From Bdellovibrionaceae bacterium UBA2339 (GTDB lineage: Bacteria > Bdellovibrionota > Bdellovibrionia > Bdellovibrionales > JAMPXM01): a stretch of DNA of 53,188 nucleotides. Position 1 is the first letter of the stretch; each line of letters opens with the position of its first letter. Made by a program: the position numbers and the translations under genes. The notes beneath the pieces were generated by a model that was given only the letters and a program-made list of their open reading frames with translations, was not told the origin of the DNA and made no database searches. Positions 24,888-33,766 of this stretch are shown here, piece by piece. The stretch lies in assembly GCA_002344785.1 (NCBI GenBank), contig DDUL01000051.1:5150-58337 (forward strand). Direction: 5' to 3'.

Positions 24888-26339
24888 TCAGATTCGAAAT
24901 TGATTGGGATCGATTCCATACGTGCGAAGTCGATCATGCAGCGTGGACTTCGGAAGTCCGAGATCCTGAGCTGTCTTTCGCTGATTGCCGCGATTGGCTG
25001 TGAGGCGCCGAATGATCATCTCACGCTCGATTTCGCGAATCACGTTTTGACCGACCCCCGGTGCCGAGTTCAAACCGGCCGATCCTGGGTGGCTGGATGA
25101 GCTGACGGAATCAGCCAGTGGCATCACCTCAGGGTACAGGCGTGGCTCCATGATGTTGGAGAGATCTTCAGGTTGAATGCTCTGGCCCGGATAGTAAGCC
25201 GCCGCCCGCTGAATCACGCTTCGCAGTTCACGGATGTTGCCGGGCCATGAGTGTTCGCGCAGGCGTTCAATGGCGTTGTGTGAAAGCCGCACGCGATAAT
25301 TTCGACAGAATTGGTAAACCAAGTCCGTGAAATCCTCCATGCGATCGCGAAGCGCCGGTGGGTTCATGGAGCATACATTCAAGCGCCAGTACAAATCTTC
25401 GCGGAAGTGGCCAAGCTTCACCAAGTGACTCAAGTTTTTGTGAGTTGCGGCGATGATTCGCACGTCCGTTTTGATGCAGCGATCGCTTCCCACGGGGCGA
25501 ATCTCTTTGGCCTCGAGTGCGCGCAAGAGTTTCGGCTGGAGCGAAAGGGGAAGGTCGCCGATTTCATCCAAGAACAGCGTGCCGCCCCGAGCGGCTTCAA
25601 AGGCGCCTTTGCGATCGTGAGTCGCGCCCGTGTAAGAGCCTCGAAGGTGACCGAACAGTTCGCTTTCAATCAAGTTCTCAGAAAGCGCGCTGCAGTTGAT
25701 GGCGATGAACGGCATTTTGGCGCGCGGCGAGTGTCGGTGAATGGCTTCGGCCAAAATTTCCTTTCCCGATCCTGAAGGGCCAACGAGCAACACTGAGAAG
25801 TCGGTCTTGGCGAATTGCGGGAGGCGACGAAGCTCGGCTTCCCAGATCGGAGATTTGGAGCTCAGTTCAAGAGCGCGCCAAGGCAGTTCCGTGAAGTAAA
25901 AGCTGAACTCTCCGACCTGAATCAAATCATGATCTTTCAATCGAGCTTCGCCGATTTTTGAGCCGTTCAAGTAGGTGCCGTTGGTTGATTGCAAGTCGCG
26001 AATGAACCAGCCCGAGGACTCGCGACGCTCAATCCGACAATGGCGAAGGCTCACGGAGTCGGACTGCAGCTGCAGCCCCATGTCGAGATCTCGACCCATG
26101 GAAAGAAATCCGGTGATTTCGATGGAGCCGGTGTCGAGCTTGTGATTGGGGTTTTGTGCGGTCAGATAAGCGCGCTCAGGCACTTCGGTCAGACGCGGCC
26201 ATCTTTCGGTCCCGCCATCGCGATTCGAAAGACCGCGCTGATGATCAGGACGTGGCAATCTCTCTTCGATCGGCAGACCCGGTAGTCTGACGTTTGTGGT
26301 CGGTGAAGTTGGCTTTGGCGGCGTGGGTGTCGTGAGCAT
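24888..26339 (-). CDS. Sigma-54 dependent activator with FHA sensor domain
   Basis: A 483-residue enhancer-binding protein. A disordered N-terminus is followed by an FHA domain (residues 70-150: GRDLDMGLQLQSDSVSLRHC, then STNGTYLNG) that should read phospho-threonine. The AAA+ domain has Walker A GPSGSGKE, Walker B GGTLFLDEIGDL, and REDLYWRLN with arginine-finger residues. The sigma-54 contact loop reads GSYTGA instead of GAFTGA. A C-terminal Fis-type helix-turn-helix (NQRKTAQDLGLPKSTLHDRL) ends the protein. ATG 26339 has GAGGAG upstream. Its partner sigma factor, rpoN, lies at 47.5 kb. An FHA rather than a receiver domain suggests control by a Ser/Thr kinase. Confidence 0.93.
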   Translation of the reverse strand: MLTTPTPPKPTSPTTNVRLPGLPIEERLPRPDHQRGLSNRDGGTERWPRLTEVPERAYLTAQNPNHKLDTGSIEITGFLSMGRDLDMGLQLQSDSVSLRHCRIERRESSGWFIRDLQSTNGTYLNGSKIGEARLKDHDLIQVGEFSFYFTELPWRALELSSKSPIWEAELRRLPQFAKTDFSVLLVGPSGSGKEILAEAIHRHSPRAKMPFIAINCSALSENLIESELFGHLRGSYTGATHDRKGAFEAARGGTLFLDEIGDLPLSLQPKLLRALEAKEIRPVGSDRCIKTDVRIIAATHKNLSHLVKLGHFREDLYWRLNVCSMNPPALRDRMEDFTDLVYQFCRNYRVRLSHNAIERLREHSWPGNIRELRSVIQRAAAYYPGQSIQPEDLSNIMEPRLYPEVMPLADSVSSSSHPGSAGLNSAPGVGQNVIREIEREMIIRRLTANRGNQRKTAQDLGLPKSTLHDRLRTYGIDPNQFRI

Positions 26340-26581
26340 TTGGATCTCCTCTTTTGTCGCGAGCCCGCCGGTGGGCGGGGCTTCGAATCATGGGTTGCTC
26401 AGCGTGGATCGCTGGGCATGGCCGGCGCTGAACGCAAGCCGGGCACCAGGTCCTGAGACGGAAGTTCTACGGCGAGAGCCCAATCAATTGAGTTTGGCGG
26501 CGCAGGGATCGCACTCACTCCGGGAGTCGGAACTCGAATCCGAGATTCCGGACAAGCCTTCCGCGTGCTAGGCTGTTGCCC

Positions 26582-27154
26582 ATGCAGCGACTGACCTTTC
26601 TGACTTCAGCCAAAGAGATAAGCCAATGCCCCCCGGATCTGATGTCGGAGATCGCCGTTTTGGGACGCTCCAACGCCGGCAAGAGCTCGTTGATCAATGC
26701 GTGGGCCGGCGCACAGGTCGCTCGCATCAGCTCCACGCCCGGCAAAACGAATCTCATCAATTTTTATCAAGGCCGGCAGTATCGCGTGGTCGACTTTCCT
26801 GGCTATGGCTTCTCCAAGCGAAGCGGCGACGAGCAGGCCACATGGTCGGGCATGATCGAAAATTTTCTTTCCGCGCGCGGACAAGTCCGCGGTGCGATTT
26901 TGGTGATGGATGTTCGTCGCGATTGGGAAGACGACGAAAGGATGTTGGGGCAGTTCTTGGCCCGAATCGGACGCCCGCTCGTGGTGGTGTTGACGAAAAT
27001 CGACAAACTCAATCGCGCCGAATTGCAACGAGCTGAGGCGCGCTTGAAAGCCAGCACGAAAGGCCTACCGCTCTTCATGGTGTCGAGCCCGCAGCGCCAA
27101 GGCATCGTGGAGCTTGAAGCGTGGATCTATAAAAACTGGGTGGCCTCGACATGA
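26582..27154 (+). CDS. engB: Ribosome biogenesis GTPase EngB/YihA/YsxC
   Basis: A 190-residue GTPase of the TrmE-Era-EngA-EngB class, required for 50S assembly. G1 is GRSNAGKSSLIN, the following region has STPGKTNLINFY, G3 is DFPGYGFSKR and G4 is TKIDK. Length is normal. ATG 26582 is preferred over a TTG six bases earlier. It overlaps the next gene by 4 bases (ATGA). Between the divergent sigma-54 regulator and this gene (26340-26580) I see only the regulator's ribosome site and no clear promoter. Confidence 0.95.
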   Translation: MQRLTFLTSAKEISQCPPDLMSEIAVLGRSNAGKSSLINAWAGAQVARISSTPGKTNLINFYQGRQYRVVDFPGYGFSKRSGDEQATWSGMIENFLSARGQVRGAILVMDVRRDWEDDERMLGQFLARIGRPLVVVLTKIDKLNRAELQRAEARLKASTKGLPLFMVSSPQRQGIVELEAWIYKNWVAST

Positions 27155-27366
27155 TCGTCATCTTGACGCTCATCTTCGCCGTCACCTTTGCCAACATCTG
27201 GTATTGGCGCAGACTTGCCGGCGGCAAGGGCCCGAGCGGTTTCGCGGCCGCACTCATGGGCTCAGCACTGGCGATTTTGTTGTTCGCGGTCTGTTTCGCG
27301 CTCGGCGTTTGGTACAGTTTGGCGCGCTTGCGTGGTGAAGGCTGGCCGCTCGGCAATGTGTTCTGA
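27151..27366 (+). CDS. Small two-helix membrane protein
   Basis: A 71-residue protein with two hydrophobic helices (MIVILTLIFAVTFANIWYW and GSALAILLFAVCFALGVWYS) separated by a short basic loop. No family is recognised. Its ATG overlaps the engB stop by 4 bases and kdsB follows after about 45 bases, so it sits inside the engB-kdsB transcript. Length, composition and coupling argue for a real gene. Confidence 0.6.
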   Translation: MIVILTLIFAVTFANIWYWRRLAGGKGPSGFAAALMGSALAILLFAVCFALGVWYSLARLRGEGWPLGNVF

Positions 27367-27413
27367 ATGCGTGGCGCTGGCTTTGGCGCCCAGAGTTTTT
27401 GCAGAGGAGAAGT

Positions 27414-28205
27414 ATGGCTTCTGTCGCGGTGATTCCGGCACGATGGGGTTCCACGAGATTTCCAGGAAAGCCGCTGGTGCGACTGCAAGGGCGCGAGCTC
27501 TTGGCGCGCGTGATTGATGGTGCGCGCACGTCGAAGCGAGTGGCGCGTTTGATTGTCGCGACGGATGATGATCGCATCGCGGAGTTGGCGCGGCGTGAAG
27601 GTGTCGCGGTGGCGATGACGCCCAGTGAACTCGCGACGGGGACGGATCGGATTTGGGCGGCGATTCAAAGCGATGCGAGCGTGCGAGATGAAGACATCGT
27701 TGTGAATGTGCAAGGTGATGAACCGTTGATTTTGGGTGAAACCTTAGATGCTTTGGTCGGGGCGTTTGATCATCGAGCGGAGCTATCGATGGCGACTTTG
27801 GGCCGCCGCTTGGATCTGGGGCTGGAGGCGGATCGCGCGGCGCTTTCGCTCACGACGACGGCCAAGATCCTTGTCAATGTGAAAGGCGAGGCGATTTATT
27901 TCAGTCGCTATCCGATTCCATTTTCGCGAAAACCCGCGGAATCGGCGCAAGGGGAAGATCGGCGAGCTGTCTATAAACATGTGGGTATCTATGCGTACCG
28001 ACGCCGCTTTTTGCGGGAATTCTGTGCAGCGCCGCCCTGTTTTATGGAGCAGTTCGAAGGCCTTGAGCAATTGCGCGCCTTGTGGCTCGGGGCGCGAATT
28101 CAAGTGGTCGAAACGACGCAGGAGAGCTGGGGTGTTGACACCCCTCAAGATGTTGAAAAGATTGAGGCATTATTGAACGCCCGATCGCCTATCGGCACAA
28201 GGTGA
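27414..28205 (+). CDS. kdsB: CMP-Kdo synthetase (3-deoxy-manno-octulosonate cytidylyltransferase)
   Basis: A 263-residue nucleotidyltransferase activating Kdo with CTP for lipopolysaccharide core synthesis. The N-terminus VAVIPARWGSTRFPGKPL is the nucleotide-binding signature; VQGDEPLI, YFSRYPIPFSR and a C-terminal WGVDTPQDVEKIEALL complete the family pattern. ATG 27414 has AGAGGAGAAG upstream. pyrG, whose product CTP is the cosubstrate, follows after 4 bases and kdsD after that, making a Kdo-activation operon. Confidence 0.95.
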   Translation: MASVAVIPARWGSTRFPGKPLVRLQGRELLARVIDGARTSKRVARLIVATDDDRIAELARREGVAVAMTPSELATGTDRIWAAIQSDASVRDEDIVVNVQGDEPLILGETLDALVGAFDHRAELSMATLGRRLDLGLEADRAALSLTTTAKILVNVKGEAIYFSRYPIPFSRKPAESAQGEDRRAVYKHVGIYAYRRRFLREFCAAPPCFMEQFEGLEQLRALWLGARIQVVETTQESWGVDTPQDVEKIEALLNARSPIGTR

Positions 28206-28209
28206 ACAC

Positions 28210-30030
28210 ATGGTGAAATCTCGCCCGCAAGGAAAACGCCGGTCGTCCTCTTCGGCACCCAAGAGCAAGGCTCGCGGTACGCCGGAAATGCGAAAACTGA
28301 TTCGACGAACCACGGCGAAATCTGTCGCGCCGCTGGAACAGAAGTTCGTTTTTGTGACGGGTGGAGTGGTGTCGTCGATCGGTAAGGGACTGACGGCCGC
28401 AAGCCTCGGGACTTTGCTTGAAGCGCGGGGCTTGAAAGTCACGCTGATGAAATTCGATCCGTATCTCAACGTGGATCCGGGAACGATGTCGCCGCTTCAA
28501 CATGGTGAAGTGTTCGTGACCGATGATGGTGCGGAGACCGACTTGGATTTGGGTCACTATGAGCGCTTCACGTCGATCACGGTTCAGCGCAGTAACTCTG
28601 TGACGACAGGCCAAGTGTATGAATCTGTGATCGCGAAAGAGCGTCGCGGCGATTACCTCGGTGGAACCGTGCAAGTCATTCCGCACATCACCGATGAAAT
28701 CAAAGCGCGCATGTTCGAAGCCGCGCAAGGTGCGGAAGTCGCAATCGTCGAGATTGGCGGCACCGTGGGTGACATCGAAAGTTTGCCGTTTCTTGAGTCC
28801 ATTCGTCAGATGCGAACCGACTTGGGGCATGAGAACTCGATCTTCATTCACGTCACCTATGTGCCCTACATCGCGGCGGCCGGCGAGCTGAAGTCTAAGC
28901 CCACGCAGCACTCGGTGAAAGAGCTTCGCGAGATCGGCATTCAGCCGGATTTCTTGGTTTGTCGCTCCGAGCGAGTGATCCCCAACGAAGTGAAAGCGAA
29001 GATCGGTCTGTTTTGTTCCGTGCGGCCCGACAATGTGATCGGTGCGCACGACTGCTCGACGATTTACGAAGTTCCCTTGATGCTTCATGAACAAGGCTTT
29101 GATGAGCTGGTGGTGAGTCGCCTGGGTCTTGAAGCCTCCGAACCCAACATCGAGCAGTGGGTGAAGATTGTTCGCACGCTCAAGAATCCTGAGAAGGCCG
29201 TGAACATCGGCGTGGTCGGGAAATATGTGGATCTCAAAGAGAGTTACAAGTCGTTGAACGAAGCCTTGGTTCACGGCGGCATCGCCAACAACTCTCGTGT
29301 TGAACTTTCGTGGGTGGACTCGGAAACCTTGACGGACGACAACGTCGCGACGGCTTTGGCCGATGTCGACGCGGTCTTGGTTCCAGGTGGCTTTGGCGAG
29401 CGTGGGGCAGAAGGCAAGATGGTCGCGATTCGACATGCCCGCGTGAATCGCATTCCCTATCTCGGAATTTGTTTTGGAATGCAGTTGGCGGCGGTCGAGT
29501 TCGCGCGCAATGTCTGCGGCATTCCCGACGCGACTTCGCGTGAATTCGCCTTGGGGGGCAGCAAAAAGTCGTCCCGCAACTTCGTGATCGACATCATGGA
29601 TGAGCAGCGAGGCATTCAAGACAAAGGCGGCACGATGCGCTTGGGCTCTTACGCTTGTGCGTTGGAAGACTCGAGCTTGGCGCGAAAGATTTACGGCAAG
29701 CCGTTGATCTACGAGCGCCACCGCCACCGCTATGAGTTCAACAACAAGTATCGGCCGCTGTTTAAGAAAAACGGCATGACACTTTCAGGTGTTTGTGAAG
29801 AGCGTGATCTTGTTGAGATCATCGAACTGGCGACGCACCCATGGTTTGTCGGTGTTCAGTTTCATCCCGAGTTCAAGTCGCGACCCACTTCACCGCACCC
29901 TCTGTTTTCTAGCTTCGTCGGAGCGGCGCTGGCGCATCGTAAACAGCGACATTCGTCGCGCTCTCGAGATCGTCAGGCGGGACGTCGTTCGGCGCCTCGA
30001 CGTGAAGCTCGAGGCCGCGCGAACGTGTGA
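28210..30030 (+). CDS. pyrG: CTP synthase with basic terminal extensions
   Basis: A 606-residue CTP synthase (UTP to CTP with glutamine and ATP). The synthetase domain starts at about residue 45 (KFVFVTGGVVSSIGKGLTAA, then FDPYLNVDPGTMSPLQHGEV). The class I glutamine amidotransferase domain has the catalytic Cys in GICFGMQLAA and the closing His/Glu in GVQFHPEF. Bacterial enzymes are about 535-550 residues; here there is an extra Lys/Arg/Ser-rich N-terminus of about 40 residues and a basic C-terminal tail of about 25. It lies between kdsB and kdsD. Confidence 0.96.
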   Translation: MVKSRPQGKRRSSSSAPKSKARGTPEMRKLIRRTTAKSVAPLEQKFVFVTGGVVSSIGKGLTAASLGTLLEARGLKVTLMKFDPYLNVDPGTMSPLQHGEVFVTDDGAETDLDLGHYERFTSITVQRSNSVTTGQVYESVIAKERRGDYLGGTVQVIPHITDEIKARMFEAAQGAEVAIVEIGGTVGDIESLPFLESIRQMRTDLGHENSIFIHVTYVPYIAAAGELKSKPTQHSVKELREIGIQPDFLVCRSERVIPNEVKAKIGLFCSVRPDNVIGAHDCSTIYEVPLMLHEQGFDELVVSRLGLEASEPNIEQWVKIVRTLKNPEKAVNIGVVGKYVDLKESYKSLNEALVHGGIANNSRVELSWVDSETLTDDNVATALADVDAVLVPGGFGERGAEGKMVAIRHARVNRIPYLGICFGMQLAAVEFARNVCGIPDATSREFALGGSKKSSRNFVIDIMDEQRGIQDKGGTMRLGSYACALEDSSLARKIYGKPLIYERHRHRYEFNNKYRPLFKKNGMTLSGVCEERDLVEIIELATHPWFVGVQFHPEFKSRPTSPHPLFSSFVGAALAHRKQRHSSRSRDRQAGRRSAPRREARGRANV

Positions 30031-30072
30031 GGCTCAGACTGCTGGAGTGTTGGCGAAGATTGAACTGAACCC

Positions 30073-31098
30073 GTGAGCGTGATTATGAAATCGAGTCCTG
30101 CTGATCTGATGAGTCCACTCAGTCGTGACGCCGAAGAGGCGCGGCGCGTGTTTGAAATTGAGGCGCGTGCCGTGCTGGCGCTTCGCGACCGTATTCAGGG
30201 AACATTCACCCAAGCTGTCGAGTTGATCACGCAATGTCGCGGAAAAATCGTTGTGACGGGCATGGGAAAGTCTGGATTGGTCGGACGAAAGATCGCGGCG
30301 ACTTTGTCATCCACCGGCGCCCCCAGTGTGTTTCTCCATCCCGCCGAAGGTTTGCATGGCGATCTTGGTGTGATCGGCACGGGTGATGTGGTGCTGGCGA
30401 TCTCGTACGGCGGTGAACAGCCTGAGCTTGAAGCTCTGCTGCGTTACTGCACTCGTAAAGGTGTGCCGCTGATTGCGATCACGGGCAAAGTGAACTCGAC
30501 GCTCGGACGCGCGGGAACTGCGACTTTGGATGTGCATGTCGATGAAGAGGCATGTCCGATGGGGCTAGCGCCCACGGCATCGACCACGGCAACTCTGGCG
30601 ATGGGCGATGCCTTGGCTGTCGCGGCCTTGCAGCGACGGGGCTTTAAGGCCGAGGACTTTGCCGAGTTACATCCCGGCGGTGCGCTGGGGCGGCGGTTGC
30701 TGACTCGCGTGGCGGATGTCATGCACGCCGGTGAAGCCTTGCCGTTGGTCAAAGCGGACACGCCGATGCGTGAAGTGATTTCGGTCATGACGCAAAAAGA
30801 AGTGCGTGGAGTGGCCGGGGTCGTTGATGAAAAGGGCCACTTGGTGGGCGTGGTGACAGATGGTGATTTGCGCCGTCGCCTCGAGAAAAGTCAGAACCCT
30901 TTGGATGATCGCGCTCGAGATTTGATGTCGCGTGCGCCGAAAACTGTCGACGCCGCTGAGCTTGCAGAGAAGGCGCTGTTCATGATGGAGCAGTTCAAAA
31001 TTCAGACTTTGTTCGTTGTTCAGCGCGATTCTGCCGACCCTCATCGCCCGGTGGGGCTTTTGCACCTCCAAGACTTGTTGGCTTCGAAGTTGCGTTGA
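30073..31098 (+). CDS. kdsD: D-arabinose 5-phosphate isomerase
   Basis: A 341-residue KpsF/GutQ-type enzyme converting ribulose 5-phosphate to arabinose 5-phosphate, the first committed step to Kdo. The N-terminal SIS domain carries GMGKSGLVGRKIAATLSSTG and HPAEGLHGDLG; LHPGGALGRRLL links to two CBS domains (about residues 215-341). Length is close to E. coli KdsD (328). The start is GTG 30073 or the in-frame ATG 12 bases later. kdsA, often nearby, is not in the window; the degenerate KdsC domain follows. Confidence 0.95.
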   Translation: MSVIMKSSPADLMSPLSRDAEEARRVFEIEARAVLALRDRIQGTFTQAVELITQCRGKIVVTGMGKSGLVGRKIAATLSSTGAPSVFLHPAEGLHGDLGVIGTGDVVLAISYGGEQPELEALLRYCTRKGVPLIAITGKVNSTLGRAGTATLDVHVDEEACPMGLAPTASTTATLAMGDALAVAALQRRGFKAEDFAELHPGGALGRRLLTRVADVMHAGEALPLVKADTPMREVISVMTQKEVRGVAGVVDEKGHLVGVVTDGDLRRRLEKSQNPLDDRARDLMSRAPKTVDAAELAEKALFMMEQFKIQTLFVVQRDSADPHRPVGLLHLQDLLASKLR

Positions 31099-31189
31099 GC
31101 GAATTTCGAATCGTTTTGCTCTCGACTAAGGTTGGGTCGAGCTTTCATCCTTCATTGCTCAGGCGAGTAAGCCTCGTCACACTGAGGGC

Positions 31190-32629
31190 ATGTGCCCGGA
31201 GCTTTTGAATCCATTTAAGGCGAGTGACTCATCGGCGTCGCAAGACACCGCGGAGAATTTTGAGTTCGCCCAAGGATTTGCGACGCACAGTCAGCTTCAA
31301 CATCTCGAACTCATTCTCATTGATGCGCGCCGTGTGCTTTGGCCGGCCGGAATCACAACCGGCGAAAGTTTTGGCTGGAGCGTGCGCGACAATATGGGCA
31401 TTCGCGGCCTTCGGCGAGCAGGATATGAAGTCGTCTTGATGGGAGCGGCTCACGATGCCGAGGCCAAGGCGCATGCCGAAGAGCTCAACTGCGCGTGGCT
31501 TGCGACAACAGCGAACTCGACGACGGATTTACTTGTCGAGGTCTGCGATTGGATTTTGCGCCGAAGTGCAGATCGCCCCGAGTTGGCGATTGCGAACGTG
31601 GCATGGGTGACAGATCAAGTCGGACAATTTGAATTGGGTCGGATTGCAAAGAATCAGCGAGACGTTTCATTGGGGGCCATCGTGGGTACGGCATCGACAG
31701 ATCACAAAACTCGTTCTCACCATGAAGCTGATCAAGTCCCGCGAGCCGAGAGGACTTCGGTGGAGTTGAATTTGACAGCTAAGTCGGGCCAAGGCGCTCT
31801 GTTGGAGCTTTGCCATTTGCTCTTACCCATTCGGCTGCGCCGACAAACTCACGGGCCGACTTCTGGGCAAAATCCCGGCCGCTTGCGAAGTTGGTTGGTG
31901 GCAGGTGCGCTCGGGGCGTTTTTGCAGGCGGCACCCGCCTTGGCGCAGGTGCAGGAGAGAATTCGTTTTCCCGAAGAAGAATTGGCGACAGAATCCGTGC
32001 TGCCGGTGTTTGACCAGCCCGTGAGCGTGAAAGCTCGCAACGTCGAGCTGGCTTCACGGCTTGAGCTCGGGGTGCAGGGCGGTTACGCGATGACGGAGCC
32101 GTTCTTCAATCCACTGAGTTTCGGAGTTTCTTTGGCCTACCACTTCAACGAAGAGTGGGGCGCGCAACTCATGTATAACACGCAGATGCAGGGTCTTTCG
32201 AGCGAGGCCAGTCAGTTGAACCCCATTCCCAATACGAATCCGCCGGTGAATGCGAATCTGCAGTACGCTCCCGCGCCCAAGGCCATTGCGATCGCCAACG
32301 TTCAGTACTCGGCGTATTACGGCAAGATCTCCTTGTCTAAAGAGATGGTGATGAATTTGCATCTATTTGGTTTGGCTGGTGCGGGCATGATCACACTGGG
32401 CGATGTGCAAAAGCCATTGTTGACCGTGGGACTGGGGCAGAAGTTTTACTTCAGTGAGAACATGTCATTCCGCTTTGACCTGCGGTTGTTGGCCTACCAA
32501 GGTCCAGATCCGACATCGATTCGTCTCGATAATAAGTTTGAGCCGCAGCCTTCAAGCGCGTTTAGCAATCGCGTGTTCATCGAAGGCTTTCTCACGGCGG
32601 GTCTGAGCTACGCGTTGCCCGCATTCTAA
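31190..32629 (+). CDS. Degenerate KdsC phosphatase domain fused to an outer-membrane beta-barrel
   Basis: A 479-residue open frame joining two unlike parts. Residues 38-215 align by eye with KdsC (Kdo-8-phosphate phosphatase, HAD fold): LILIDARRVL for LLILDVDGVL, SVRDNMGIRGL for NVRDGYGIRCL, WVTDQV for YVGDDL, and GALLELCHLLL for GAVREVCDLLL. The second catalytic Asp of motif I is Arg (D45-A-R-R) and the ITGR motif is lost, so phosphatase activity is unlikely. Residues 231-253 form a signal peptide (WLVAGALGAFLQAAPALA) followed by a beta-barrel of about 225 residues ending in Phe, like GltA/GltB. No stop or good internal start was found between the parts. A second, separate initiation or a sequence error remains possible. 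Confidence 0.7.
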   Translation: MCPELLNPFKASDSSASQDTAENFEFAQGFATHSQLQHLELILIDARRVLWPAGITTGESFGWSVRDNMGIRGLRRAGYEVVLMGAAHDAEAKAHAEELNCAWLATTANSTTDLLVEVCDWILRRSADRPELAIANVAWVTDQVGQFELGRIAKNQRDVSLGAIVGTASTDHKTRSHHEADQVPRAERTSVELNLTAKSGQGALLELCHLLLPIRLRRQTHGPTSGQNPGRLRSWLVAGALGAFLQAAPALAQVQERIRFPEEELATESVLPVFDQPVSVKARNVELASRLELGVQGGYAMTEPFFNPLSFGVSLAYHFNEEWGAQLMYNTQMQGLSSEASQLNPIPNTNPPVNANLQYAPAPKAIAIANVQYSAYYGKISLSKEMVMNLHLFGLAGAGMITLGDVQKPLLTVGLGQKFYFSENMSFRFDLRLLAYQGPDPTSIRLDNKFEPQPSSAFSNRVFIEGFLTAGLSYALPAF

Positions 32630-32659
32630 AGGTGCTCGCGATTCTTTCGATCTCTTCAC

Positions 32660-32689
32660 GCTTCATGAGCTTGAGTCGCAGCATGAAGC
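32660..32689. repeat. Inverted repeat between the two barrel genes
   Basis: GCTTCATG (32660-32667) and CATGAAGC (32682-32689) form a perfect 8-bp stem with a 14-base loop about 30 bases after the fusion gene. No T-tract follows. The rest of the 250-base gap 32630-32878 holds no gene; a promoter for the downstream operon is expected here but I cannot assign it. Confidence 0.45.
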
Positions 32690-32878
32690 AAAATTCATTT
32701 CGGGGCGCTTCGAGCCGCTCGGAATGTTGAGCGAGACACTTCGCGCGACAAACGTCGAGTCTAGGCTTACACGTCCAGCTGGCGCGTGAAGCTACACTCT
32801 CGCGACCAATTCGTTATCATATTGAAACGAGCCGCACTTCGCTCATCTTGGAACTTCAGCTCGAAAGGTGCGTGACGC

Positions 32879-33766
32879 ATGTTGCGTTGGATCTTGGACA
32901 AATCGAATTTGCGTTGGCTCACGTCTTGGGCGCCACGGGCTTTTCGAGATGCCCGCGCTCCATTTCGAGTATTGATCTTGAGTGTGGGCATGTGTTGCTT
33001 CGCATTCTCCGCTTGGGCGCAAGATGAAGAGCCGCCGCCTCCTCCTGGAGAAGAGCAGAATATGGACGCCATCGAGCAGCTCTTTACCAAGGAAGAAGAG
33101 ACGCTGGTGGTTGACGACTCCAAGACCGCGCCGGCGAAAGATGAAAAAGAAATCAAAGACGTCGCGGACCTTGCGACCCTCTCAGAATTCAAAGACGTCG
33201 CTGTCATTCAGAAGCGCTTCCTTCCTAAGACCAAGCGCTTTGAGGCCTATGGCGGCATGAACGGAATCTTGAACGACAAGTTCTTCTCGAGCTTTGGCTT
33301 GAGCGCGCGGATCGGCTATTCGTTTTCAGAGCGCTACGGAATTGAATTGGTCAGCTTTTTACTCACGACGACGGAGCGACAAGTCACCTCAGATCTTCGC
33401 GACCGAAGAGGTGTGACGACCACGAACTTTGTGACGCCCAAGAGTTACTACGGCTTGGACTTCAAGTGGACGCCGGTCTACGGCAAAATGACTTGGTTGA
33501 ATAAGCGCATCACGCCCTTCGATCTGTACTTTTCAGGCGGGATGGGCATGACGAACACGAACCAAGGCCGAAGCGAGCCGACATTTCATCTCGGCACCGG
33601 ACAAATTTTTGCGATCACGAAGTCATCGGCATTCCGTTGGGACTTCAGCTGGAATTTCTATTCGGCGACCTCGGGAGTCACGGGCGCTACTCAGTCCGGA
33701 AACTACAACAATTTGCTCATCACGCTTGGCGCAAGTTTCTTCTTTCCGGAGGCGACATACCGATGA
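32879..33766 (+). CDS. Outer-membrane beta-barrel protein, GltA/GltB-like
   Basis: A 295-residue protein with a longer-than-usual signal peptide (about residues 29-47, VLILSVGMCCFAFSAWAQ), an acidic Pro-rich segment, and a C-terminal barrel of alternating strands (FEAYGGMNGILNDKFFSSFG, then GLDFKWTPVYGKMTWLNK). It belongs to the myxobacterial-type outer-membrane barrels found in Glt motility clusters, where GltA and GltB form the outer-membrane end of the gliding complex. Its stop overlaps the ATG of the GltC-like gene by 4 bases. Confidence 0.75.
   Translation: MLRWILDKSNLRWLTSWAPRAFRDARAPFRVLILSVGMCCFAFSAWAQDEEPPPPPGEEQNMDAIEQLFTKEEETLVVDDSKTAPAKDEKEIKDVADLATLSEFKDVAVIQKRFLPKTKRFEAYGGMNGILNDKFFSSFGLSARIGYSFSERYGIELVSFLLTTTERQVTSDLRDRRGVTTTNFVTPKSYYGLDFKWTPVYGKMTWLNKRITPFDLYFSGGMGMTNTNQGRSEPTFHLGTGQIFAITKSSAFRWDFSWNFYSATSGVTGATQSGNYNNLLITLGASFFFPEATYR

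Noticed and set aside
31780..31890. Internal start for a separate beta-barrel gene inside the KdsC-barrel fusion
   Set aside because: Only TTG/GTG codons without a convincing ribosome site are present, so the fusion is reported as seen, with the alternative noted.
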